From Symbiodinium natans (taxonomy: Eukaryota > Sar > Dinophyceae > Suessiales > Symbiodiniaceae): a DNA stretch of 64,000 nucleotides. Position numbers and translations under genes: made by a program. The first letter of the stretch is position 1, and each line of letters starts with the position of its first letter. This document shows, in pieces, positions 1-9,604 of the stretch. The notes under the pieces are model-generated. The model ran no database searches, had not been told where the DNA came from, and was given only the letters and a program-made list of their open reading frames with translations. The stretch is taken from positions 152,001 to 216,000 of the forward strand of contig CAJNDS010001236.1 of NCBI GenBank assembly GCA_905221605.1, written 5' to 3'.

Positions 1-72
1 AGACAGACCATCATTCTATATGAGTAGGGATGCAGTTTCTGAACATTAGTACATCTCATATTCACTCAGGAT

Positions 73-306
73 TCATTTTTGCCCTCTCTGTGCATTCCTC
101 TGAGTGCCATAGTCCATCCCGGGGCCGTTCGGCCTCACCTGGGACGGGGCTCCTTGGATCGGAGAGTGGGAGAGCTTCCTTATAAGAGGACCCGCTAAAC
201 ATTTAGGCTTTTGCGGACCTTTAGGAACTTGGTCTGCGCAACTTGCCTTTGCTATGCGTTTTTTACTTTTGAGTTCTTCTTTTGGGGGTCGTCCTTCTGA
301 GATCAT
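73..306 (-). CDS. possible lysine-rich exon, unrecognised
   Basis: An open minus-strand segment of about 77 codons ends in a stop at the low-coordinate side. It is rich in Lys, Pro and Ser (for example PPKEELKSKKRIAKA) and low in the Arg/Cys excess that marks shadow frames in this GC-rich DNA. No family is recognised. It may be a terminal exon of a gene continuing to higher coordinates. The strand agrees with its neighbours, which is most of the support. Confidence 0.22.
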   Translation of the reverse strand: MISEGRPPKEELKSKKRIAKASCADQVPKGPQKPKCLAGPLIRKLSHSPIQGAPSQVRPNGPGMDYGTQRNAQRGQK

Positions 307-984
307 CGATGAATTTCTGAAGCTAACGAAGCAAAGTACTCAGGCAGGCTATAGCAACTGCAGGCCACAGTCGCCGCGGGAGTCGGAGTCAACGGCGAAT
401 GCGATTTCGATTCCGGATGCACTTGCGCCTGGGTCATCCATGTGAAGTAGGCAGTAGACTGGCGCATGGGGCAGAGGCGTGTAGAAAGATTTTGCTGGGA
501 AGATTGCGTTGTCTCTGTCTGCCACGCCATCGCTTTGCGATGCCTCGGAGGAGTACCAACCCGATACGTGAGCTGAAGCAGCTGAACCTTATGCAAAACG
601 ACCTCAAACACCAACTCCGGTATCTGGCAACTCTGGGGCAACTGCTCCGGATTCTCGGAAGGCAGTCGACGGCTGAAGTAAGAGTAGTGGGTCTCCTCAC
701 GAGGCAGTGGCCCAAAGTGCGGAAGCCTTCCCCCTTTGCCCTTCGTTTTTGTGGCCTGAAGAGAGCGAGGCGAGTCCTCGGTGAGACGCGGATGGGGTCG
801 CTTCAACGCGCAGTACCGTGCAGAAGCAGGGTGCAGCAATGACTAGCAGCTCTTGGAGGGGTCGACACCCACATTGCTTCAGAGAAGGAATTCCCGAACC
901 GGTGGAATGTACACCCAGAGAACTCAGGCTGTGGCTCGCTGGAAAATGGAGGGGAAGTCATTGATGCTAATGGGCCGCGGCTGC

Positions 985-1052
985 TTCGCCTCACAAAGAG
1001 AGAGAAGGAGAGAAAGAGAGATAGAGAGAGGGGGAGAGAGAGACAGATAGAC
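985..1052. repeat. GA-rich microsatellite
   Basis: Imperfect GAGA/GGAGA run with interruptions. Open frames crossing it (Arg/Glu or Ser/Leu rich) are a by-product of the repeat. Confidence 0.8.
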
Positions 1053-1148
1053 GGAACAGAAATGGAGAGAACGCCAGGTTTAAAGTGACCGAAGAGAGTG
1101 AGAATGCAAACGTCAAAAGGCCAAAGGCCTTCAGCAGCTCTCTTGGAG

Positions 1149-1406
1149 TCACTGGTCGGTGCAGCCACCTCGAGGAAAGGAACCCATGGAACCCCCATAT
1201 GCCACGCTCCCTCTGACTCCCTCTCTCAGCGTCTCATCACCTCGCTGCGATTGGCAGCGAGAAACGCATCTGAGTCGCCTCTGCCGCGCTGCCGCAGCTG
1301 CGGCGGCGGCTGCGAGCTCCTCTGGGCATCTCTTTCCATGCTCTTTCCCCATGTGCTTTTCCGGTAAATCTCCGGCTGCCACCCTGGCCTCCTCGTCGTC
1401 GCACAC
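1149..1406 (-). CDS. possible exon with polyalanine run, unrecognised
   Basis: Minus-strand open segment reading CDDEEARVAAGDLPEKH, then a run of about nine Ala from GCN codons, then an Arg/Gln-rich stretch. The acidic start and the absence of stops make coding possible, but the Ala run is only a GCN microsatellite (about 1285-1320) and another frame gives a similar-length ORF. Function unknown. Confidence 0.2.
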   Translation of the reverse strand: MCDDEEARVAAGDLPEKHMGKEHGKRCPEELAAAAAAAAARQRRLRCVSRCQSQRGDETLREGVRGSVAYGGSMGSFPRGGCTDQ

Positions 1407-1784
1407 GTCGCTGTCACCTAAAAAGCAAAAGCAGCTGCAGCATTTTACGGCGGCCGTTCAACTGAGCTTGCTGCTTCGTGTGGCTGTGGCTTCCAGAAGG
1501 CTCGTCTCGGGTTCGGCCTCTTGTGCTGGCTTCGCTCTTCGACGATGCCCCATGACACACAGACACAGAAGCTGACACAGACACAAACAAAGACTCAGCA
1601 CAAACTCGTTCACATGAGCACACTGATATCGCCTCCGAGCTGTCAGTGACATCGCTCGCTTCCACCTGCAACAGAAAGTGTCAGAACTGAGATGTGCAAA
1701 AGCGAATGCGACCTGATGGTCCCCTGTCATGTCTGAGTGGCAGAGAGGATTCAGAACTCAGCCTGGGCCATGAGGCTGTTTACA

Positions 1785-2010
1785 GCGGGCCCATCCTCAG
1801 CGACGCAGCGATTTTTTTATGAAGGGCCATGGCGTTCCAGAAAGTGCTGTGCATTTGCTTTAGGCATTGTGAGGCTGCGTCCATGCCAAAGAAGGACGCG
1901 ACTTTTCGCAGCTCCTCACACAGGAGGCTTTGGGTACAAGATGTTGAAGATGCCTTCTCAGACACGCAAAAATCAACAAAGATGAACTGCATGAATTTGA
2001 ACGAATTATT
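1785..2010 (-). CDS. possible exon, unrecognised
   Basis: Minus-strand frame with ordinary protein composition, for example LLCEELRKVASFFGMD followed by AASQCLKQMHSTFWNAM. It looks like amphipathic helix rather than shadow translation. No family recognised. It may belong to the same transcription unit as the segments at 2.7-5.1 kb, which lie upstream on this strand. Bases 1410-1780 and 2100-2700 hold no convincing gene. Confidence 0.28.
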
Positions 2011-2718
2011 GCAAGTTGAACTGTCGTGACTGTCGTGGACCTGTGGCCCATCCTGACCTGGGACTTGGGGGCGCCTTGGCATCCCGTTCAGCACTGCTGT
2101 CCTCCAGCCTCAGTCGCGCGAAATCTTCTGAGAGGGGGACTGTGGCCGCTGTTCACAGAACGTCGTAGAGCCACATACAAGAAGCTTCGCAGAGGTCTGG
2201 CTTGCATTTTGCGATGCCTTGCTGGCCCTGCCCCTGCCAACAGCCTCTCGTGCAACCCTAAACTCTGCTAGAAGTGCCTGTGCCTTTCATCGGCTTCCAT
2301 TTCAGGTAGCCTCCCTGTGAGAGTCTCTACGCGGGCTTTTGGAGATTCGGCATAGACTGGGTGATTCGCAGCAGGCCCTGCTCGATTTCACACCGTCATA
2401 CCATCACGCCCTGCGAATGCCTGGCCGAGTGGCGGGATGCCTCGGGACTCAAACTCCTTGGAGAAGTCCACCTCGTTTCGGGTCAATTCAGCTTACAACT
2501 TGACGGTTTTCCAATGTATGGTCCACATGGTCCACACCTTGAGCAGCTTTGCTGCACCGTTCTTGCGCTTGGGAGATGACATGGCTGCGAACTCGGAAAC
2601 TGCTATGAGAGGATATGTTTGGCTTGGCTTAAGGAGTTTGGGAATGAGGCAACTTGAGGGTCATGCTGTAAAGATGCTTAAGCTACTGCCGGGAAAGAAC
2701 CTGGAGCAACTCGCGTAT

Positions 2719-5093
2719 TTAAAGCATGGCGAAGCACATCGAAGAAGGTTGTTTTGCTGTGGTCTTGAAGTCTCCATGTTCAGGCATTGTTCTTCTAATG
2801 TCTGCTTTGCAGGGCCTTTCATCTTCAGAGGGGTGGCTGAGTGCTTCCATGTGTTCCATGACGGGTTCATTACCTGGCCGGATCCATAGAGTCTGCCCCT
2901 CTTGAAAGGATACTTTCTGCGGTATGTGCAGGTGCGTCGTCGTGACCGGCCCTGCGGCCCTATAGTCCCTAGTGGACTTCTCCATTTTGACTTGGTACAA
3001 CTCACTGACGCACCTCGCTTTGCTCGTTGGGTTTCCATCGCACGTGGAGCTCGCCTGGAATTTCCAGTGACAGTCGTTGCAGTCAGCGTCGGTTGTGAGC
3101 CCTTCAACCCTGGGGTCCTTTTGTTTCTCGCCCGGGTCGAGGCCGCTGAAACAGCGTCCACGCCGGCAGCCTGCAACAAGTGCAACAAAATACGCTCTGC
3201 GAAGCTTGAGAATACACACCCCGCATCCCTCAATGTTGCACGCCCTTCAAAGCACGAGTTCGTCTGGGGATGCGTGTCTCTAAACCCATGCTGCCGAGAC
3301 ATGGCCTTAAAATGCCTTAAGCTCATCTCGAAACGAACGCTTTTTCGCACCACCAAAGAAGAAGAATGCTTTTAAAATGAAGCTTCGTCGAGGTGCGATG
3401 GCCAGTTGGATGGGGTCCGATCTCCTTGCAACGCGCAACAAGTTTTAGCCACCTTAACACTCAGCCCAACGAAGAGTCTATGAGTTCCAGGGATTCCTTA
3501 GGGGCGCGGCGGGGCTTTGGCCCGAACCCTGCGTCGCCTTGCCGGGGATTCCTTTTCCTCTCAGGAGGGGCATTTCCAGCGGCATTTTTCAGCGACATGT
3601 GCTGCAAATTCGGATTCTCCTGAGCTGGCTCTGGCTCCAGTCCCGCCGGCTCGTGTGCGGCTGCGAAGAGCCGGGCCTCTGAAGTCACATGAGGTGTCAT
3701 CTGCAGTCCTCTCTCTAGATTCTCTAGTCATTACCAGTGCCTTTTCCAAACTCTGTGACTTCGATGGGATCCGGACCAGACTAGCCGCCGCTGTCTCCTG
3801 GGCGCTGGATCGAACCTTGTCGTCCTTCTGCAGGCCACTCGTGGACTTGTCCACGGTCGTGTCGGCACATGCAGCCTTGGGCCCGAGGTCAAAACATCCT
3901 TGAGGGCCCCAAACTCAAACTGCTTTGAGATCGGAGCCGGCCCGTCGACTGTGGGTCCATCGACCGTGGGTCCATCGACAATGGGTCCATCGATCGTGGG
4001 TCCATCGGCCGTCGGTCCGTCGACCGTCGGTCCATCGACCATCGGTCCATCGGCCGTGGGTCCATCGTTCGTCGGTCCATCGTCCGCCGGTCGATCTTCG
4101 AGTAGAGCCCTTGGCTTCTGTACAAGCGGCAAGCACTGACGTCATGTCCCGCACAGGCTTGGAGCGTCTCGGTGCCGTGCCCCCATTGGCCTGCTGGATC
4201 TGAAGCCAGTACTCTCCGAGGATCCTGCGAGAAAGCACGGCTGTCCTGAGACTCCTCGACGGAGAAGCTGCTCCCAACACCTACACCAAATTCTACCAAC
4301 AGCGCCCGTCCTCCGGCACCCAACTGGCACAAAGGGACTTCAGACTCACTGCTGAGATGTTTCGTGACAAGCTGACACATGGTGTGCATGCAGGCAAGTG
4401 CAAAGATGTGTTCAGAGCAGTCCCAGAGCACCGACACATCGGCAAGCCTTTTGAATGCATTTACCTGTAGACATTGTCATTCGTAGATGTGTCATTAGAA
4501 ATGTCGAAGTGCACTCCCGAAACTCGATAAGCAGGACATGCTGCGTTCTGCTCAATGCGGCCCAAATGCGTACAAAATCGTACAAATGATGTGGGTACTC
4601 GAATTTTCGTTCACGCAATACGATGCCACGAGCCCGTGCTCATCACGCTCGCCGAAGAAAACCCCCTGACTTGAAGACGGTCTCCTTTCACCAACAGCCC
4701 TGACGCTTGCAAACCTTGCTTGTGGCTTCCATGATAGCTTGGGAAGCTGTTCGGGCTCCGGTTTCACATTACAGTCACTGGTGTGAAGGAGCGCATCTGC
4801 ACAGACCTGCACCATGTAGATGTGAGCTTGTCTTGGAGCCTACAGGGCCTCACAACTCCAGGCACGCTGGCTGATGCACATGCAATTCTGGCTGAAAGTT
4901 TCATCTTTGAGCCTTTGCGTTCCAATCGGAAAAGCTCATGATTGCTTGTCTGGGTTTTGTTTCTTGCTTGAACTTCCTGTAAAACTGGGCCAGGTCCGTT
5001 CAAAGTGCCAATGTAACAAAAGGTTGCAGTGCCGCCAGTGCCGCATCTGATCTGTGCATTTGGAATGCAGGGTGGACATCTGCAACGCGGCAC
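2719..5093 (-). CDS. unrecognised multi-exon gene, cysteine-containing
   Basis: Several minus-strand segments look coding. At 4764-5093 there is LNGPGPVLQEVQARNKTQ; at 4552-4815, CNVKPEPEQLPKLSWKPQ and GVFFGERDEHGLVASYC; at 4142-4437, TKHLSSESEVPLCQLG; at 3461-3700, a Pro/Lys/Asn-rich stretch; at 2719-3219, about 160 codons containing DADCNDCHWKFQASSTC and LYQVKMEKST. Each has balanced composition, with Asp, Glu, Lys and Asn, unlike the opposite-strand frames. The segments are not all in one frame, so introns are implied but I could not fix the junctions. If the 15-bp minisatellite at 3.95 kb is exonic it would encode DGPTV-type pentapeptides. No family is recognised; the paired cysteines could suit a secreted or lumenal protein, which is inference. 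Confidence 0.33.
3944..4096. repeat. 15-bp minisatellite, about 10 copies
   Basis: Ten degenerate copies of a 15-bp unit close to GGTCCATCGACCGTG. Substitutions fall mainly at two or three positions, and the length stays a multiple of three. All frames stay open through it, reading DGPTV/DGPTA repeats on the minus strand and VGPST on the plus strand. Constant 15-bp phase fits either selection in a coding repeat or simple tandem duplication. Confidence 0.85.
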
Positions 5094-6427
5094 ACGTGCT
5101 TTCGCCGTGCTTGGATTCCGTGTGGCAGCAAGGACGTCACTTGTACTTGGACAAAGAGCTCAAGATGAAGAAGCTGAAACTCGGCCGGTGCGACTCGAGC
5201 TTGATCCCGCCTTCCAACAAGTCCCAATCATCCTGAGCAGATGGGCTTCGGGCTAAACTGCGAAAGCCTCGGAAACGCTGGGCGGACCTCCAGCTCCCAG
5301 CCACCCTCTTCGTCAGAGTCATCACGACTGGGCTTCAACTCCTGTCCAGTGAGGATTTGCCGGAGTTGCATCCGATTCTCAAACCTTCTCGATATCGAAA
5401 CGCCTGATTCTGCCGCCAGCACACGAAGGCTGACAACTCCATCAGGGAGACCTGCAAGGACGAGCCCTCATTTGCTTCGTGTGCTTCGTAAGACACAGAA
5501 ACATCCAGAATCAAAGAGCCCTGCAGAGCTCACAGTATCTCACAGCGCCTCTGCATAGCTTCGTTGCTCCGCGTCCCCAAGCTGATGGAAGACTGCATAC
5601 GGCCCCCTCTCCTTCGGACAACTTGTGTATACGTGGTGTGCGAAGACGGAAGGACTCCCTGAGGACACTCTGAGCCCCCTATTCTCACTCTATTCTCGGT
5701 AGATTTTTTGTTTCGTTGCGCTCGGGTCATTTTGTCGTGACCGCTCTGCCTTCGCCGTGCAGCTTGACTGCAGCGGCCAAGGCCACATCTGAACTGGTGT
5801 ACATCACCTACTCAAGCAAGAGCCGGGTTGACACTACCTGTCTTCAGAAACCGCAACTGTAGCTGAAAAAGTCTTGGCCAAACGTGTCAGGTCGGCTGGA
5901 ACTTGAATTATGAGATGGAAAGGATGAGATTTTAACAGCAATGCAAAGCAGCTGCAGTGGCTTCGTTGAGCCCAACTGCAGGCTAGATTTGCTGCTGATC
6001 TTGTACATGTGCATCAGGCAACAGCTCCGACGGAACTCTCACTTCACGCCTCCTCGCGAGCAAGCACAGCAAGCGTAGTTCAGGTCATGCTCTCACCACA
6101 TCTCACCACAATTTCCGGACCCCGGCCCTACCACATCCTACCACCCTCGGTCTTGATTCCCCGTAGCTGTTGGCGGCGATGACGCCGCCGGCTATTGATT
6201 TCCACCAGGGTCAAAGTGCCCTGGCCATGGTGGCCAGCCACCTCCAAGGGCACGGGCTGGCAGTTGTAGGGATTTAAAGAACTGTCAGTGTGTCGTGTTT
6301 CAGTCAGAATGAAAGAAGGTCTTAGGTGTAGCAACATTTTCATTGTAGGGGCAAACAATCATCAGACAGCTTCAACACAAAGCACACAGCACACAAATAC
6401 AAACGTGCAGACCCCGAGACATACAGA
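5094..6427. other. no assignable gene
   Basis: Short open frames occur on both strands. The best is a minus-strand stretch near 5240-5440 (ENRMQLRQILTGQELKPSRD followed by an acidic DDSDEEGG) that could be an exon. Nothing is recognised, and 5750-6120 shows nothing notable. Confidence 0.4.
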
Positions 6428-6446
6428 CACGCAGAGACACACAGAG

Positions 6447-6479
<33 letters not shown>

Positions 6480-6587
6480 CACAAACACGCAAACACACAA
6501 ACAAACAAACAAACAAACAAACAAACAAACAAACAAACAAACAAACAAACAAACAAACAAACAAACAAACAAACAAACAAACACACA

Positions 6588-6639
<52 letters not shown>
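6428..6639. repeat. compound CA / CAAA microsatellite
   Basis: A CA run (about 6449-6470) is followed by an almost perfect CAAA tetranucleotide run (about 6495-6581, over 20 units) and a second CA run (about 6583-6638). The long poly-Cys/Val and poly-Thr/Asn ORFs over it are artefacts. Confidence 0.95.
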
Positions 6640-6640
<1 letters not shown>

Positions 6641-6892
6641 TGGGCCGTGTCGCCACTACCAGTCCAGGCTTTCTTCTTATAATGCGACAAGATACAGCCC
6701 TCAATGAAGCAGATCGAGGGGAAAACTGGCAGGCTACATGGACTGCCAGGATTGCTAATACAACTAGACCTTCTAGTATGCACCGCAACGTGAGAACCCG
6801 AGTATTACTCATTGGCCCAGAGCCCCAAGTTCAGTTTGTCAACAGGACTGTCAAGCCTTCATCACCAAGTCTGTCAAGGTGTACTCACCTTC

Positions 6893-7650
6893 AAATGTTT
6901 CCATCTGCGCCACGTTCTTGACAGCATTCATGATGTCCTTGGTCCGGTCGCATTCCTTCACTATTCTTGTGGAACATCGGCAACTTGGCAAAAAGAGGGC
7001 CCTGAGCACGCCACGACATGGTCCAGCTGTCCTGTGCCGGTCCTGGTGCGTTTTCCGGTTTTCTCCCGTTGTCATTTCAGCTCAGTGCGCATGCCGACTT
7101 CACGCCCGCTGTGCTCAGCAATGCACCTGTCCAAAGCCTGGCATTGCAAATCACAAAACGACTAAGTCTGCATAAAATGGGTGATGTGCATACGCGCGGC
7201 ACAGAACAGAGATGGCAACTGCGCGAGGACCTTGATCTCTTCCGGGTCGATACGGCCGTTGTGATCTTTGTCAAGAAAGGCCTTCATCTTTCAAAGACGC
7301 ATTCGTTCTTCTCGGTTATTTTGCTGTGTGTGGAGTGCACAGGGCTGATTGCGTAAGAGTGGCCCATATCCTCACCCAGACTTTCTCGGCCCAATAGTGC
7401 AGCAGCAGCGAGTGCCTCACAAGGCGCAGAGTAAACGCCTTTTGTTTCAAAATCAGCTCAATATCACACGTCGATCTGCACCATGCGAATTCGTGTGCAG
7501 GCTGTGTCCAGGCTAAGGGGCACAGGAATGCCGGACTCCGGGTGTGGCTTGGTGTGGGGGCGTTCAGCCCAGTAGGCCGCGATGCCAGGGATGAGCTGGA
7601 TGCCGAAGCGCCTTCGAAGCTGAGGCGCTTGAAGCGCGCGACGGTCTCAC
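6893..7650 (-). CDS. EF-hand-bearing exons, probable 3' part of the phosphatase gene
   Basis: Three segments. At about 7650-7455 a frame reads FGIQLIPGIAAYW...ERPHTKPHPESGIP and stays open to a TGA. At 7287-7220, after an AG acceptor, it reads MKAFLDKDHNGRIDPEEIKV. Here DKDHNGRIDPEE is a textbook 12-residue EF-hand loop (D1, D3, N5, G6, I8, E12), so this part should bind Ca2+. At about 6990-6893 it reads KECDRTKDIMNAVKNVAQ and ends at a GT donor (GAAG|GTGAGT). Strand and order place these exons just downstream of the phosphoesterase core at 9.6-13.3 kb. I infer that they are its C-terminal extension, because similar algal phosphoesterases can end in EF-hands, but the linking exons in 7.65-9.6 kb were not identified. 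Alternatively this is a separate small EF-hand gene. The true 3' end is unknown. Confidence 0.55.
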
Positions 7651-8235
7651 TACGTCACTACTATGGTCACTTACGAGTCACTTTAGGACAACAGTAGAGT
7701 CTAGGATAGCACAATGCCGGCAGCACTCACAGCACTCGACATTTATACTCTTTCAACAATAGAGACACGAAGCGAATCCTCCAAGAAACGATGCTAACGA
7801 GTTCTCCGCTAAAGCTGTACACGATGTCAGACGCTTGGATTGGACAGGTACTGTAGGAGCTTTTGTGTGATAAGTTTTTCAGGTGCCTTTGGTGTGACGA
7901 ACTTGGCAGCTGGGCTCAAATGTCGGCATAGTTGTCCAGGTTCGTATCCGTTACCGTTTGGTGTCAAGTCAATACCATTCTTTGCCTTGGCCAGGTCGCT
8001 GCCAGGTCGCTAATCGCCTCTCGTTGGCCGTCGGTTGTTGGCTGTCTTGTCAGCGGTTCCGGCGCTTTGCTTGCAGTTTCTCCCTTGAGTTTTGTTGGCC
8101 GCGGTCCTCCTGTGCTGGGGATGCATGCTGGTTAGTCTGTCGTTGGAGCTTTTGTGTGATGGGGTGTCCTGCCCGTTAGGGGGCCGCCGGCACCTGAACA
8201 AAGTTAGCAAGATAGCACCACAGTCGTAGTACACT

Positions 8236-8283
8236 GCAATATAGAATGCAATATAGAATGCAATAGAGAATGCAATAGAGAAA
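8236..8283. repeat. 12-bp tandem repeat (GCAATATAGAAT-like, 4 copies)
   Basis: Four near-identical 12-bp units differing by A/G substitutions in an otherwise featureless stretch. Confidence 0.7.
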
Positions 8284-8491
8284 AGGGCAATATGATGGGA
8301 ATCTATGGAGGTGGCTGGGAGAAGCCGCAGTTGCCTGGTGGTGCCGACGCGGTACATCGCAGCCGGGTCCAGGGCTTTGCCTTCACAGGATTTGTAAGGA
8401 TTTGGGGGATTTTTGGGAATTGGCATTTTGTGTTTGCTCTCTACAACTGTTTTAGTCTCTGTAGCCTTTTTTTGGGGTTGTTGGTGCCTGA

Positions 8492-8550
8492 TTTCGCCTC
8501 AGCCTCCAACCAAGAACAAGCAGACCAGGATCTCGTCTCCTTCCCCTTCC
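8492..8550 (+). repeat. dispersed repeat copy 1
   Basis: Resembles the segment at 28033-28100. Both share TTCGCCTC(A/G)GC and then ACAAGCAGACC(A/C)GGATC followed by GTCTCCTTCCCC. Likely fragments of one dispersed element; the element type is unknown. Confidence 0.5.
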
Positions 8551-9604
8551 CTAACCCTCTTCTCGGGAAGTTTCTGGTCCACCGAGAGTCCACCACCCCC
8601 CAGCCCTGTGGGACCTGACTAATTGGCTAGGGGTCTGCAAGCCAAAAAACCAAAACCTGCTGTCCTGGATGGTTCTTGGGACACCGCAAGCCTCCCTTAC
8701 GAGCCTTACGAGCTCACTTACACTGCTGGTTTCCTCGACGCGCGATCGCTTTCAATAGCTGAACCCTGCCCATGCGGGCTGGAAAGTCCGAGGCGCTTGG
8801 ACAGTCGCAATGTGCAGCTTGGGCAGGCCGCACCCGCAAGCGTTTGAAATTATATCTTAAGCTTGAAAGTCCCATTCGTCGCTTTGACCGGTTGATCACA
8901 ATGCAGGAAGAATCCGCCGAGGCCTTGGGCCGTAGGTGTATGGGTAGAACAAAGCAGGCACCCCACCTCTAATCCCCTCCCCACAGCCCAGAAACCAGGT
9001 TATCAGCTCTTTATTTTGCACTTTTTGGCCGACAAGTGTCCGGGGAGCAGACGGTGCATCAGGACCAGGGGGCACTTCAGCCTGCCATAGGGGCCGCCAC
9101 CCGACCCGCCACCTCCCTGCCGCTGCCTGCTCTGCCCCACCTTCCCCCCACCACTGAAACCATTGGCCTCCGGGGCCTTTCCCACCCCTCCCCCACCCCA
9201 CCTGCCCCCAGCCCCCTGGTTTGGGTTGCCTTGCTACAGCAGCTCAGGCCGAGGCAGGTCGCGTAGCGTCAAAGTTACACAAGTTGGCATACAATCTTCG
9301 GGCTCCGTTGCCTGCTACCCACCTGACCTCGCCGTCAGAGTCCACCTGAGGGTCAACAGGGTGTCTATTTAGACTTCGGTGCGATTTTCACCGGCAAGAC
9401 ATGCAACCCAACATGAAGTCTCTCAGAACCCACACGAAAACGTACGCATGATTGCAGAAGATAAACGCAAAGGCGGGAGGTATAGCTGGGCCGATTGATG
9501 GCTTCCGGAAAATTGTGACTCTGCATATAAGTACTAGGAGAAATAACAATGTATGAACACGAAACCAGAATGCTGTACCTAACGAAGGTACAGGTCACAT
9601 AGGT

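Noticed and set aside
2661-3356. 231-codon minus-strand ORF
   Set aside because: Overlaps a different minus frame (2719-3219) with more protein-like composition; Arg/Ser/Thr excess marks it as a shadow.
6288-6812. ORFs of about 140 codons rich in Cys/Val or Thr/Asn
   Set aside because: Translation of the CA and CAAA microsatellites.
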